The position numbers and the translations under genes are program-made. Of a stretch of 14,089 nucleotides of DNA, positions 1 to 7,273 are shown piece by piece (position 1 is the stretch's first letter; every line of letters starts with the position of its first letter). The notes beneath the pieces were generated by a model. The model had not been told where the DNA came from. It saw only the letters and a list, made by a program, of their open reading frames with translations, and ran no database searches. The DNA comes from an uncultured Eubacteriales bacterium (GTDB taxonomy: Bacteria; Bacillota; Clostridia; Oscillospirales; Butyricicoccaceae), in NCBI GenBank assembly GCA_934675045.1, contig CAKUPI010000023.1, positions 1 through 14,089 of the forward strand. The letters run 5' to 3'.

Positions 1-681
1 CTGCAGGCGCTTCGGCGCTTTAAAATCGACGTTTGGGAAGCGCAGCAGAGCTTTTTCATACCGGGCGGCACCGGATTCTGCACGCCGGGGCAGCTGTGCG
101 TGGAGGGCGACTGGTCCAGTGCCGCCGTCTGGCTGTCCGCCGGCGCCTTAAGCCTGGAATCGCTTTGCTGTAAAGGCGTTGAGCTTTCGTCGGCGCAGGG
201 GGACAAAATGATTGTTTCCCTTCTGCGTCAGATGGGGGCAGCGCTGAACGCCGCCGAAGGCGGAGTGCGCGTTGCCGGCGGCCGCCTGCGCGCGGTGGAC
301 ATCGACGCGGCGGATATCCCCGATTTGGTGCCGGTTTTGGCGGCGGCAGCCTCGCTTGCCGAAGGCACAACGACCATTTACAACGCCGGACGCCTGCGGC
401 TGAAGGAAAGCGACCGCCTGCGTGCGGCGGCGCGGGCACTGTCGGCACTGGGCGCCGAGATTCGGGAAGAGCCTGCCGGGCTGCGGATTGCCGGAAAACC
501 GGCGTTGGCGGGGGGCATCGTCGATGCCTGCGGCGACCACCGCATTGCCATGATGGCGGCCGTCGCAGCGGTTGGCTGCACGGGCGCGGTGACGGTGCTG
601 GGCGCACAGGCGGTGCACAAATCATATCCCGCCTTTTGGCAGCATTACAGGCTGCTGGGCGGTCAAGCGGAGGAATGCTGA
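1..681 (+). CDS. aroA: 3-phosphoshikimate 1-carboxyvinyltransferase (EPSP synthase), C-terminal part
   Basis: This enzyme joins phosphoenolpyruvate to shikimate 3-phosphate, the sixth step of the shikimate pathway, in the cytoplasm. The reading frame is open from base 1, so the gene begins left of the window. The 226 codons present are roughly the C-terminal half of a protein that is usually about 430 residues. Visible family motifs are GDWSSAA near residues 37-43, DIPDLVPVL (the conserved Asp region), RLRLKESDRLR, and GDHRIAMM, which carry substrate-binding Lys, Glu, Asp, Arg and His residues. The stop at 679-681 is one base from the aroC start, so the two are translationally coupled. Identity is secure; only the N-terminal half is unseen. 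Confidence 0.96.
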   Translation: MQALRRFKIDVWEAQQSFFIPGGTGFCTPGQLCVEGDWSSAAVWLSAGALSLESLCCKGVELSSAQGDKMIVSLLRQMGAALNAAEGGVRVAGGRLRAVDIDAADIPDLVPVLAAAASLAEGTTTIYNAGRLRLKESDRLRAAARALSALGAEIREEPAGLRIAGKPALAGGIVDACGDHRIAMMAAVAAVGCTGAVTVLGAQAVHKSYPAFWQHYRLLGGQAEEC

Positions 682-682
682 A

Positions 683-1771
683 ATGGCCTCGACCTATGGA
701 AAAAACATCAGGATTACCCTTTTCGGGCAGTCGCACGGTCCCGTTATCGGCGTCACGATTGAAGGGCTGCCGGCCGGCATGTCCATCGACGAGGATGCGC
801 TGCACGCCTTTATGGCGCGCCGGGCGCCCGGCGGCCGCCTTTCGACGGGCAGAAGGGAAGGCGACACCGTCGAGTTCCTGAGCGGGCTGTATCAGGGGCA
901 TACCTGCGGCTCGCCCCTGACCGCGGTCATTCGCAACACAGACGCACGGCCGCAGGATTACGCGGAGAACCGGCTTGTGCCGCGGCCCGGCCATGCCGAT
1001 TACACCGGCCATGTGAAATACGGCGGCTTTGAAGACCCGACGGGCGGCGGGCATTTTTCCGGGCGGCTTACCGCGCCGCTCTGCGTCGCCGGGGCGTTGT
1101 GCATACAGCTTTTGCGCGAAGAGGGCATTGAAATTGCCGCCCACATCGCCGCCGTCGAACAGGTGAGGGACAGTTTGTTTGCCCCGGAAGCTGTAAATGC
1201 AAACGACTTTACAGCGCTGCGGCAAAGGGATTTTCCCGTTTTGAACGAGGAACAGGGAGGCAAAATGCGCGCCGCGATAGAGCGGGCGCGTGCCGACGGC
1301 GATTCGGTGGGGGGCGTCATCGAATGTGCGGCGGCAGGCCTGCCGGCCGGGCTGGGGGACCCCATGATGGACGGCATGGAAAACCGAATCGCGTCCGTCG
1401 TGTTTGCCATTCCGGGCGTCAAGGGCCTTGAGTTCGGCAGCGGCTTTGCCGGTTCGGCGCTGCGGGGTTCGCAGAACAACGACGCATTTTGCGTGCAAAA
1501 CGACAAGGTCCGGACCCGCACCAACCACCACGGCGGCATTTTGGGCGGCATTACCTCGGGCATGCCGCTGGTATTCCGGGCGGCCGTCAAGCCGACGCCC
1601 TCCATTGCACGCGGGCAGGGGAGCGTCGATTTGCAGACGATGCAAAGCGCGTCGGTCAGCACGCACGGCAGGCACGATCCGTGCATTGTGCCGCGCGCCG
1701 TGCCCTGTGTGGAGGCCGCCGCCGCCATCGCCATCTATGACGCGCTGCTCGAGCAGAAAAAATACCGGTGA
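683..1771 (+). CDS. aroC: Chorismate synthase
   Basis: It eliminates phosphate from EPSP to give chorismate, using reduced FMN, and is the last step of the common aromatic pathway. The 362-residue length is normal. Landmarks are FGQSHG near residues 14-19, RLSTGRREGD (52-61), the DYTGHVKYGG...GGGHFSGRLTAP block (106-131) with conserved His residues, DSVGGVIE, RTRTNHHGGILGG, and the GRHDPC...RAVPCVEA C-terminus. The usual ESHG motif reads QSHG here; this may be clade-typical and the histidine is kept. The start follows a GGAGG site at 669-674 that lies inside the end of aroA. The pheA-like gene follows after 12 bases. Confidence 0.97.
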   Translation: MASTYGKNIRITLFGQSHGPVIGVTIEGLPAGMSIDEDALHAFMARRAPGGRLSTGRREGDTVEFLSGLYQGHTCGSPLTAVIRNTDARPQDYAENRLVPRPGHADYTGHVKYGGFEDPTGGGHFSGRLTAPLCVAGALCIQLLREEGIEIAAHIAAVEQVRDSLFAPEAVNANDFTALRQRDFPVLNEEQGGKMRAAIERARADGDSVGGVIECAAAGLPAGLGDPMMDGMENRIASVVFAIPGVKGLEFGSGFAGSALRGSQNNDAFCVQNDKVRTRTNHHGGILGGITSGMPLVFRAAVKPTPSIARGQGSVDLQTMQSASVSTHGRHDPCIVPRAVPCVEAAAAIAIYDALLEQKKYR

Positions 1772-1783
1772 GGGGAGAAAGGC

Positions 1784-2740
1784 ATGACGATCGAGGAGCT
1801 GAGAGCACAGATTGACGAGGCGGACAGGCAGCTGCTGGCCGCTTTTGCCAAGCGCATGGAGACGGCCGCCCAAATCGCGGACTATAAGCACGCGCATCAT
1901 CTGCCGGTGCTGGACAGCGCGCGAGAGAGGCAGAAGCTGGCCGACGTCACCGAACAGGCCGCCGAGGCGGTCAGGCCGTATGTCGGGACTCTGTACCACC
2001 TTCTTTTTGCGCTGAGCCGCCTGTATCAGGGGGAAAAGCTGACGCCGCACAGCGCGCTTGAACAGCGGGTGCTGAAGGCCGCCGAGCAGACGGAACCGCT
2101 TTTTCCGCGCAGCGCGCGGGTTGCCTGTCAGAGCGCGGTGAGTGACCTTTCGCAGCTGGCCTGCGAACGGCTGTTTTCCTCCCCTGACATCCAGCGCTTC
2201 AACACCCTTGACGCCGTATTTTCGGCCGTGGAGAGGGGAATATGCCGCTACGGCGTGATTCCCGCCGAAAACGGCACGGCCGGCCCGGTCAGCCGCCTGT
2301 ACGATTTGATGATGCAGCACGGCTTCAGCATTGTCCGGTCGGTGCGCGTCAAGGCTGACCGTCCTCTGCCGGCCGGCGCCGAGCGCTGCGGCCCGCAATG
2401 TCCCGGCTCCGGCGTGCAGGGTTCCGAAGGCGGCGGCACCTGCTTTTTCTGCATTTCCAAAAATCTTGAAATCTACCCCGGCGCCGATCGCACAAGCCTG
2501 ATGCTGGTTCTGCCGCACCGAACCGGGTCACTGTATCAGGTGCTGTCGCGGCTTTACGCCCTCGGCATCAACCTGCTCAAGCTGGAAAGTCGTTCGCTGC
2601 CCGGCCGCGACTTGGAAGCGACGGTTTATCTTGATTTGGAAATCTCCGTCCGTTCTCCTGCGTTTGCACGCATGCTGCGCGAGCTTGAGCAGATGGCGCA
2701 GCCGTTTCGGTATCTGGGCAGCTATGGGGAGATTGTGTGA
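1784..2740 (+). CDS. pheA: Chorismate mutase (AroQ class) fused to a degenerate prephenate dehydratase domain and an ACT domain
   Basis: This is a P-protein-like fusion. Residues 1-85 form an AroQ-class chorismate mutase that keeps the active-site set R7, R24, K35, D44, R47, E48, S78 and Q82 by alignment with the E. coli enzyme, so chorismate to prephenate conversion looks intact. Residues about 112-223 are a remnant dehydratase domain. PAENGTAG at 160-167 resembles the family motif P(I/V)ENS.AG, but after residue 195 about 50 residues are missing, replaced by a short Gly/Cys-rich linker. The catalytic TRF motif reads TCF at 219-221 and the early GAYSQ motif reads SDLSQ. An ACT domain follows (about 236-318), with ESRS at 268-271 in place of the Phe-binding ESRP. 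The frame is open throughout and no simple frameshift explains the gap. Mutase activity is likely, dehydratase activity unlikely; the pheA name reflects descent only. The start is preceded by GGGGAG at 1772-1777. Confidence 0.85.
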   Translation: MTIEELRAQIDEADRQLLAAFAKRMETAAQIADYKHAHHLPVLDSARERQKLADVTEQAAEAVRPYVGTLYHLLFALSRLYQGEKLTPHSALEQRVLKAAEQTEPLFPRSARVACQSAVSDLSQLACERLFSSPDIQRFNTLDAVFSAVERGICRYGVIPAENGTAGPVSRLYDLMMQHGFSIVRSVRVKADRPLPAGAERCGPQCPGSGVQGSEGGGTCFFCISKNLEIYPGADRTSLMLVLPHRTGSLYQVLSRLYALGINLLKLESRSLPGRDLEATVYLDLEISVRSPAFARMLRELEQMAQPFRYLGSYGEIV

Positions 2741-3960
2741 TGGAGCACTGCGGACTGTTGGGCGAAAGGCTGGGGCACAGCTTTTCGCCGCGCATTCACC
2801 GTGAATTGGGGACGTACGCGTATGCGCTGTACGAAAAAAGCCCCGGAGAGCTGGAAGGCTTTCTCAAGTCGGGCCGGTTCGACGGCCTGAACGTCACCAT
2901 TCCTTACAAGCAGGCGGTCATGCCGTACTGCGCGGAGCTGTCTGCCCAAGCAGCGGCCATCGGCAGCGTCAATACGCTGATTCGCCGCAAGGACGGCACG
3001 CTTTGGGGCGGCAACACCGATTATGACGGCTTTTACGCGCTTTTAAGGCGCTCGGGCCTTGCGGTTTGCGGAAAAAAAGCCCTCGTGCTGGGCAGCGGCG
3101 GCGCGTCCAGGACCGTGCAGGCCGTTTTGCGGGAAGAGGGAGCCGAAACGGTGGTGATTTCGCGCTCCGGCCCGGAAAATTATCGGAATATCCACCGCCA
3201 CCGCGATGCGCAGCTGATCGTCAACACAACGCCGGTGGGAATGTATCCGAACAACGGCGCCGCCGCCGTGGACGTGGCGGACTTCCCGCGGTGCCAGGGG
3301 GTTTTCGATTTGATCTACAATCCGGAGCGCACCCGCCTGATTCTGGATGCGCAGGCGTGCGGAATCCCTGCCTTTGGCGGGCTGCTCATGCTGGTCGAGC
3401 AGGCCAGGCGGGCCGCGGAGCTGTTTACCGGCCGGCAGCTGAAAGGCTCCCTGACCGAGCGGCTGACGGCGCAAATTGCGCGCGAAACCCGCAACGTTGC
3501 CCTGATCGGCATGCCGGGCTGCGGAAAGACCACGACGGGCCGCGCGCTGGCCGCTTTGCTGGGGCGTCCGATTTACGACGTCGACGAAGCCGTTGAGGCG
3601 CGGTGCGGAAAAAGCCTGCCGGATTTTTTCGCGCAGAGGGGCGAGGCGGCCTTTCGGCAGCTGGAAACCGAGGTGCTGGCCGAGCTTTCGCGCGGGAGCG
3701 GCGCCGTCATCGCAACGGGCGGCGGCGTTGTCGTCCGGCCGGAAAACTACCGCCTTTTGCGGCAGAACAGCACGGTGGTCTGGCTGCGCCGCGAGCTGAA
3801 AAGCCTGCCCACGGCGGGCCGCCCCGTCTCACAAAGCCGTTCGCTGGAAGAGCTTGCCTGTGAACGCATACCCCTTTATAGCCGTTGGAATGACATATCA
3901 GTTGAGGTGTGCGGAGTGGAGCAGACGGCGCGCATCATTCAAAAGGAGCTTGGCTTATGA
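2740..3960 (+). CDS. aroE-aroK: Bifunctional shikimate dehydrogenase / shikimate kinase fusion
   Basis: One 406-residue frame carries two consecutive shikimate-pathway enzymes. Residues 1-250 are an NADP-type shikimate dehydrogenase: SFSP at 14-17 for shikimate binding, NVTIPYK with catalytic K57, GNTDYDG with D94, GSGGAS at 118-123 for the nucleotide, and VNTTPVGM at 161-168. Residues 251-406 are shikimate kinase: Walker A GMPGCGKTT (257-265), DVD with D280/D282, the FRQLE arginine R306, ATGGGV (325-330), and R361 in the lid. Both halves have full length and intact motifs, so both are probably active. The ATG at 2740 overlaps the previous TGA by one base (TGATG) and has GGGGAG at 2725-2730; a GTG one codon earlier is possible. 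The end overlaps aroQ by four bases. Dehydrogenase first, kinase second follows the reaction order. Confidence 0.95.
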   Translation: MEHCGLLGERLGHSFSPRIHRELGTYAYALYEKSPGELEGFLKSGRFDGLNVTIPYKQAVMPYCAELSAQAAAIGSVNTLIRRKDGTLWGGNTDYDGFYALLRRSGLAVCGKKALVLGSGGASRTVQAVLREEGAETVVISRSGPENYRNIHRHRDAQLIVNTTPVGMYPNNGAAAVDVADFPRCQGVFDLIYNPERTRLILDAQACGIPAFGGLLMLVEQARRAAELFTGRQLKGSLTERLTAQIARETRNVALIGMPGCGKTTTGRALAALLGRPIYDVDEAVEARCGKSLPDFFAQRGEAAFRQLETEVLAELSRGSGAVIATGGGVVVRPENYRLLRQNSTVVWLRRELKSLPTAGRPVSQSRSLEELACERIPLYSRWNDISVEVCGVEQTARIIQKELGL

Positions 3961-4394
3961 AGCTTTTGGTTATCAACGGTCCCAATCTCAATATGCTCGG
4001 CATCCGCGAGCCCGATATTTACGGAAAGGGCAGCTATGCCGAGCTGTGCGAAAGCATCCGCGCCGTTTGCCGGCGCGAAAAGATTGCGGTGCAGATTATG
4101 CAGTCCAACCACGAGGGGGCGATTGTCGACGCCATACAGAGCGCTTACGGCAGCTGCGACGGCATCGTGATCAACCCCGCCGCCTACACCCATACCAGCA
4201 TCGCCATTTTGGACGCGCTCAAGGCGGTCGCGCTGCCCGCGGTCGAGGTGCATCTGTCCGAGGTTTCGGCGCGCGAGGCGTTCAGAAGCGTGTCGTATGC
4301 GGGCATGGCCTGCGTGAAAACCATTGCCGGAAAAGGCTTTGCAGGGTATGAAGAAGCCATTCTGTACCTGAAAAACTCCCTGAGCCGGGTTTAA
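3957..4394 (+). CDS. aroQ: 3-dehydroquinate dehydratase, type II
   Basis: It dehydrates 3-dehydroquinate to 3-dehydroshikimate, the step before AroE. At 145 residues it has the usual type II length and forms the flavodoxin-like dodecamer fold in known homologues. Visible residues are NGPNLNMLG (7-15), R17, catalytic Y22, SNHEG (50-54), N73 in INPAAYTH, H99 in EVHLSEVSAREAFR, and R106. The ATG at 3957 overlaps the stop of the aroE-aroK gene as ATGA. An upstream in-frame ATG at 3909 would lie inside that gene and is unlikely to be used. This is the last gene of the operon; a strong terminator follows four bases after the stop. Confidence 0.97.
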   Translation: MKLLVINGPNLNMLGIREPDIYGKGSYAELCESIRAVCRREKIAVQIMQSNHEGAIVDAIQSAYGSCDGIVINPAAYTHTSIAILDALKAVALPAVEVHLSEVSAREAFRSVSYAGMACVKTIAGKGFAGYEEAILYLKNSLSRV

Positions 4395-4397
4395 CAC

Positions 4398-4425
4398 AAA
4401 AAAACCGCCCGCCGGGCGGTTTTTT
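4398..4425. terminator. Bidirectional rho-independent terminator between the aro operon and ypeB
   Basis: CCGCCC (4405-4410) pairs with GGGCGG (4414-4419) over a GCC loop. A run of A lies on the left flank (4398-4404) and a run of T on the right (4420-4425). It can therefore end transcription of the aro operon on the plus strand and of the converging ypeB gene on the minus strand. Confidence 0.9.
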
Positions 4426-4465
4426 GCATGGCCGGACGGGCCGGTGCGGCGCTCGATGCCGCCCG

Positions 4466-5785
4466 CTACATGGACAGTGTTCCGTCCTCGCTTTCCAGCA
4501 GGATCAGAAGGTTTTCCTCTATGCCGGTTTCGGCGTTGATATAGGCAATGACATGCATGCCGTCCGGCGTCTGACAGATAAACTCGTGGCACAAAAGCTC
4601 GCTTTTCCAGTCGGTCGGAATGACGGCGAGGCGGCTTTTCAGAATGGTCAGGCCGGCATCGACTCTGGCGCGGGCTTCAGCCTCGGAAACTTTGGGGGCC
4701 GGCAGCGTGCGTTCGCGGTGGCTCATCAGATAGCCGCGGGATTCAAAGGCGACAATGCTGCCGTCGTCCAGCGCGACCGACACCTTGACCAAATCGGGGT
4801 AGAGGGGGATGCCGTTTTGCACGGCGCAGAAATCGATGGTCAGGATGTCTGCAAAACGGGTGTAATAGTTCTCCGTCATGCTCCCGTAGCCCTGCCGGTT
4901 CAAAAAAGACAGCGCGCGCTCAACGGCCTGCTCGGGCGTCAGCGAGGCCGACAGAACAGGCCGGGGGTCGGACATGCGATACACCATTCCGCCCAGCCGG
5001 GCGACGTCGACGCTGACGCCGGAATCGCTGGAAAAGCTGTAACATTCGATGCTGTCGCCGCCCTGATAGGTCAGGGAGAGACGCTCTTGGGGCAGGCCGC
5101 AAAAGGCCGCGGCGGAAGCGAGAGCCTCGTCTTCGCCGACAGGCGCCTTTCCGTCCAGCATGGCGGCCTTTTCCTTTTCAAGGTGCTGGGAAAAAGGCCC
5201 GTCGTAAATGAGAGTGGCATACTCGGGAAACTCCTGCTCGACCGCGCTGAAGCCGTCGGCGAGCGCGGCGCCGCCCTGGCCGGGCGAAGGCTCATACGCA
5301 GCGGCGCCGGCATCAAGACGCGCCTTGAGCAGCGAAAGCTCCTCGGTTAAGCCCTGCGCCGCGGCGCTCAGCGAGGCAAGCACCTCTTTTTGCTCCGAGG
5401 ACACCGCCTGACCGCGGGAGGCGGCGCGGAGCAGGGAATAGGCGTAATCGCCGGTGCGCGCGATAAAGGTCTGGGTCTTTTCCAGCCCCGACTTCGACGG
5501 CGGCAGCAGCGACAAAGCGCTTTTGGCACATTCCGACTGCCGCCAAATCTGCGCCGACAGGGTGGAGACCGTCGAGGGCGAGGCGGTATACCGGATTTTT
5601 TGCAGCGCCGCGTCCAGGTTGGAGAGGCTTTCCAGAAGCTCGGAGTAGGCTTTTTCGTGGGAGTACAGCAGGGTGGTCCGGTACCGCTTTGCCCGCGTGC
5701 CGTAGTACAGGGTGCTGCCGATGAAAACAAGGGTCAGGGCCAGTAAAAAACTGATGATTTGCGCGGGAAAAGGGCGCTCTTTCAT
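4466..5785 (-). CDS. ypeB: Spore germination protein YpeB
   Basis: YpeB is the partner of the cortex-lytic enzyme SleB: each stabilises the other in the dormant spore, at the inner membrane and cortex side. The protein has 439 residues, close to the family size of about 450. It starts with a single N-terminal membrane anchor (about residues 9-29). A helical, Ala/Leu/Ser-rich region follows (about 30-160), then PepSY-like repeats, including DEALASAAAFCGL, LTPEQAVERALSFLNRQGYG and VSEAEARARVDAGLTIL, ending in a YINAETGIEENLLILLESEDG tail typical of YpeB. ATG at 5785 is chosen because AGGAGG precedes it by six bases; a TTG five codons upstream lies within that site. No sleB is adjacent within the window, unlike the usual sleB-ypeB pair. 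Expression in the forespore is expected from the family, not proven here. Confidence 0.9.
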   Translation of the reverse strand: MKERPFPAQIISFLLALTLVFIGSTLYYGTRAKRYRTTLLYSHEKAYSELLESLSNLDAALQKIRYTASPSTVSTLSAQIWRQSECAKSALSLLPPSKSGLEKTQTFIARTGDYAYSLLRAASRGQAVSSEQKEVLASLSAAAQGLTEELSLLKARLDAGAAAYEPSPGQGGAALADGFSAVEQEFPEYATLIYDGPFSQHLEKEKAAMLDGKAPVGEDEALASAAAFCGLPQERLSLTYQGGDSIECYSFSSDSGVSVDVARLGGMVYRMSDPRPVLSASLTPEQAVERALSFLNRQGYGSMTENYYTRFADILTIDFCAVQNGIPLYPDLVKVSVALDDGSIVAFESRGYLMSHRERTLPAPKVSEAEARARVDAGLTILKSRLAVIPTDWKSELLCHEFICQTPDGMHVIAYINAETGIEENLLILLESEDGTLSM

Positions 5786-5791
5786 AAAAAG

Positions 5792-5797
5792 CCTCCT
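5792..5797 (-). promoter_or_regulatory. Ribosome binding site of ypeB (decides the start)
   Basis: A perfect AGGAGG on the minus strand, six bases before ATG 5785. It rules against the in-frame TTG at 5800, which would place the site inside the coding region. Confidence 0.85.
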
Positions 5798-5838
5798 CAA
5801 ATGGGGTGTTTGCTTATAGGGTTAGCAAAGAATTTACA

Positions 5839-5867
5839 ATTATACGGCTCGCTGGCCAACGCGATGC
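5839..5867 (-). promoter_or_regulatory. Possible ypeB promoter
   Basis: The minus strand has TATAAT at 5844-5839. About 17-18 bases upstream is a GCATC element that partly matches the GHATR -35 box of forespore sigma-G promoters. A sigma-A reading of the same -10 has a poor -35. It lies about 50 bases before the ypeB start. This is a weak call based on position and partial consensus. Confidence 0.3.
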
Positions 5868-5896
5868 TTGCCCTTTGGGTGTTGTTATGGTAAAAT
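5868..5896 (+). promoter_or_regulatory. Sigma-A promoter of the aminotransferase gene
   Basis: TTGCCC (5868-5873, 4 of 6 to TTGACA), a 17-base spacer, and TAAAAT (5891-5896, 5 of 6 to TATAAT). The predicted start of transcription near 5903 gives a leader of about 40 bases, followed by the AGGGAG site at 5931-5936 and ATG at 5943. Confidence 0.7.
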
Positions 5897-5942
5897 AAAG
5901 ACGTGTGTTGTGGATCAAATCACGTTTGAAAGGGAGAGATTC

Positions 5943-7139
5943 ATGGAGTTCCATTTTTCTGAAAGAATGCGCACGCTCAAGCCCTCGGCCATCCGCGAGA
6001 TTCTGAAAAACAGCACCCCCGACATGATCGCGTTCGCGGCGGGCAACCCCTCGACCGACACCTTCCCCATCGAAGAGATGGGCGCCATTGCGGGCGAATT
6101 GTTTGCGGACAAGAGCCGCATCGCCGGCATTTTGCAGTACGGCCTTTCCGAGGGCTATCAGCCTCTGCGTGACATCTGCTTTGGGCGTATGCGCGAAAAG
6201 TACCAGACCGGCGGCGACGATGATCAGCTGATCATCACAAGCGGCGCCCAGCAGGCCATCGATCTGCTGACCAAGGCGATGATCGACCCCGGCGACACCA
6301 TCATTGTGGAAGGCCCGAGCTTTATCGGCTCGCTCAACGCCTTCCGCACCTATCAGGCCAATCTGGCCGCCGTGCCCATGCAGAGCGACGGCATGGACCT
6401 CGATGTGCTCGAGCATCGTCTGAAGACGGAAAAAAATGTTAAGTTCATTTACATCATCTCCACCTTCCAGAACCCGTCGGGCTACACCACCAGCATGGAA
6501 AAGCGCCGCGCCATTCTCGAGCTGGCGCACCGCTACGACGTTTTGATTCTGGAGGACAACCCCTACTTCGAGCTGCGGTACGAGGGGGAATACGTTCCCA
6601 ACATCAAGAGCCTCGATACCGAGGGCCGGGTCGTTTACGTCGGCTCTTATTCCAAAATCCTTTCGGCCGGCATCCGCCTCGGCTATGTCATCGCGCACAA
6701 GGACCTGATGTCCAAGATGATCATCGGCAAGCAGGCGACCGACGTGCACACCAACCTGTTCTTCCAGGTGGTGGCGGCCGAGTATATGAGCCGCTGCGAT
6801 CTGGACGCGCACATTGAAAAGGCGCGCGGCATTTACCGCGAAAAGCGCGATTTGATGCTGTCGTGCCTGCAGCAGAAGCTGCCGCAGGATGTGACCTTCT
6901 CGCGCCCGCAGGGCGGCCTGTTCGTCTGGATGGACCTGCCCGAAGGCTCGGACGGCAAAGCGCTTTCGGCCCTGACCGTTCAGCAGAAGGTGTCCATTGT
7001 CCCGGGCAACTGCTTCATGGTCGACGACTCCAAGGTCAACCGCGGCGTTCGCCTCAACTTCTCCATGCCGAGCAAGGAGCAGATTGAAAAGGGAACCGAT
7101 ATTCTGGCCTCGTGCATCCGCGAATATCTCAACCGTTAA
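5943..7139 (+). CDS. PLP-dependent class I/II aminotransferase, MocR/LysN (2-aminoadipate transaminase) type
   Basis: A 398-residue fold-type I aminotransferase. PLP-site residues visible are N177 in STFQNPSGY, D205 and Y208 in ILEDNPYFELRY, the Schiff-base lysine K238 in SYSKILSAGIRLGY, and R370 in NRGVRLNFSMPS, which binds the substrate carboxylate. The protein matches the stand-alone aminotransferase branch of COG1167: no N-terminal GntR DNA-binding domain is present. Members act on 2-aminoadipate, aromatic, branched-chain or other amino acids, so the substrate cannot be fixed; a role in aromatic amino-acid synthesis is possible given the neighbouring aro operon, but that is inference. ATG 5943 is chosen for the AGGGAG site; the frame is also open back to a GTG at 5868 that overlaps the promoter. 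Codons favour AAG, CTG and C-ending forms more than the aro genes do, suggesting higher expression. Confidence 0.88.
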   Translation: MEFHFSERMRTLKPSAIREILKNSTPDMIAFAAGNPSTDTFPIEEMGAIAGELFADKSRIAGILQYGLSEGYQPLRDICFGRMREKYQTGGDDDQLIITSGAQQAIDLLTKAMIDPGDTIIVEGPSFIGSLNAFRTYQANLAAVPMQSDGMDLDVLEHRLKTEKNVKFIYIISTFQNPSGYTTSMEKRRAILELAHRYDVLILEDNPYFELRYEGEYVPNIKSLDTEGRVVYVGSYSKILSAGIRLGYVIAHKDLMSKMIIGKQATDVHTNLFFQVVAAEYMSRCDLDAHIEKARGIYREKRDLMLSCLQQKLPQDVTFSRPQGGLFVWMDLPEGSDGKALSALTVQQKVSIVPGNCFMVDDSKVNRGVRLNFSMPSKEQIEKGTDILASCIREYLNR

Positions 7140-7164
7140 ACCGTCTCCAAAGCACATTGGCAAA

Positions 7165-7196
7165 ATGCTCCGTGCGGCGCAGGCTGCACGGAGCAT
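7165..7196 (+). repeat. Strong hairpin after the aminotransferase gene, without a T-run
   Basis: ATGCTCCGTGC (7165-7175) pairs perfectly with GCACGGAGCAT (7186-7196). Three further pairs inside the loop (one G-T) extend the stem to 14. No T-run follows on the plus strand, so it is not a classical intrinsic terminator. It may be a 3'-end processing or stabilising structure, an attenuating terminator with a non-canonical tail, or a member of a dispersed repeat. Confidence 0.6.
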
Positions 7197-7230
7197 CAAA
7201 CGCTTTGCGGGAGAAATGATAAAACGCAAT

Positions 7231-7254
7231 GCGGCGCGGAGCGCTCCGCGCTGC
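7231..7254. repeat. GC-rich palindrome just upstream of the tagO-like gene
   Basis: Positions 7234-7251 form a perfect 18-base palindrome centred on AGCGCT. Flanking bases 7231-7233 and 7252-7254 continue the pairing with one G-T pair. It ends about 20 bases before the ATG, so in RNA it could form a hairpin close to the ribosome binding site; as DNA it could be a protein-binding site. It shares TGCGGCGC with the hairpin at 7165-7196. Confidence 0.5.
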
Positions 7255-7273
7255 GATAAGGCAGGGAAAGATT

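Noticed and set aside
696..745. Chorismate synthase motif QSHG instead of ESHG as a sign of lost activity.
   Set aside because: The conserved His and all other motifs are present and the protein has normal length, so this is more likely a clade variant than a defect.
56..2518. An 820-codon open frame on the minus strand opposite aroA, aroC and the pheA-like gene.
   Set aside because: Antisense to three recognised enzymes, Arg/Pro/Ala-rich low-complexity translation with no family motif; expected by-product of GC-rich third codon positions.
4424..5350. A 308-codon plus-strand open frame opposite ypeB.
   Set aside because: It starts within the terminator region, has no SD site, and mirrors a recognised protein.
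5814..7229. A 471-codon minus-strand open frame opposite the aminotransferase.
   Set aside because: It mirrors a gene with intact PLP-site motifs and strong codon bias; its translation has no recognisable domain.
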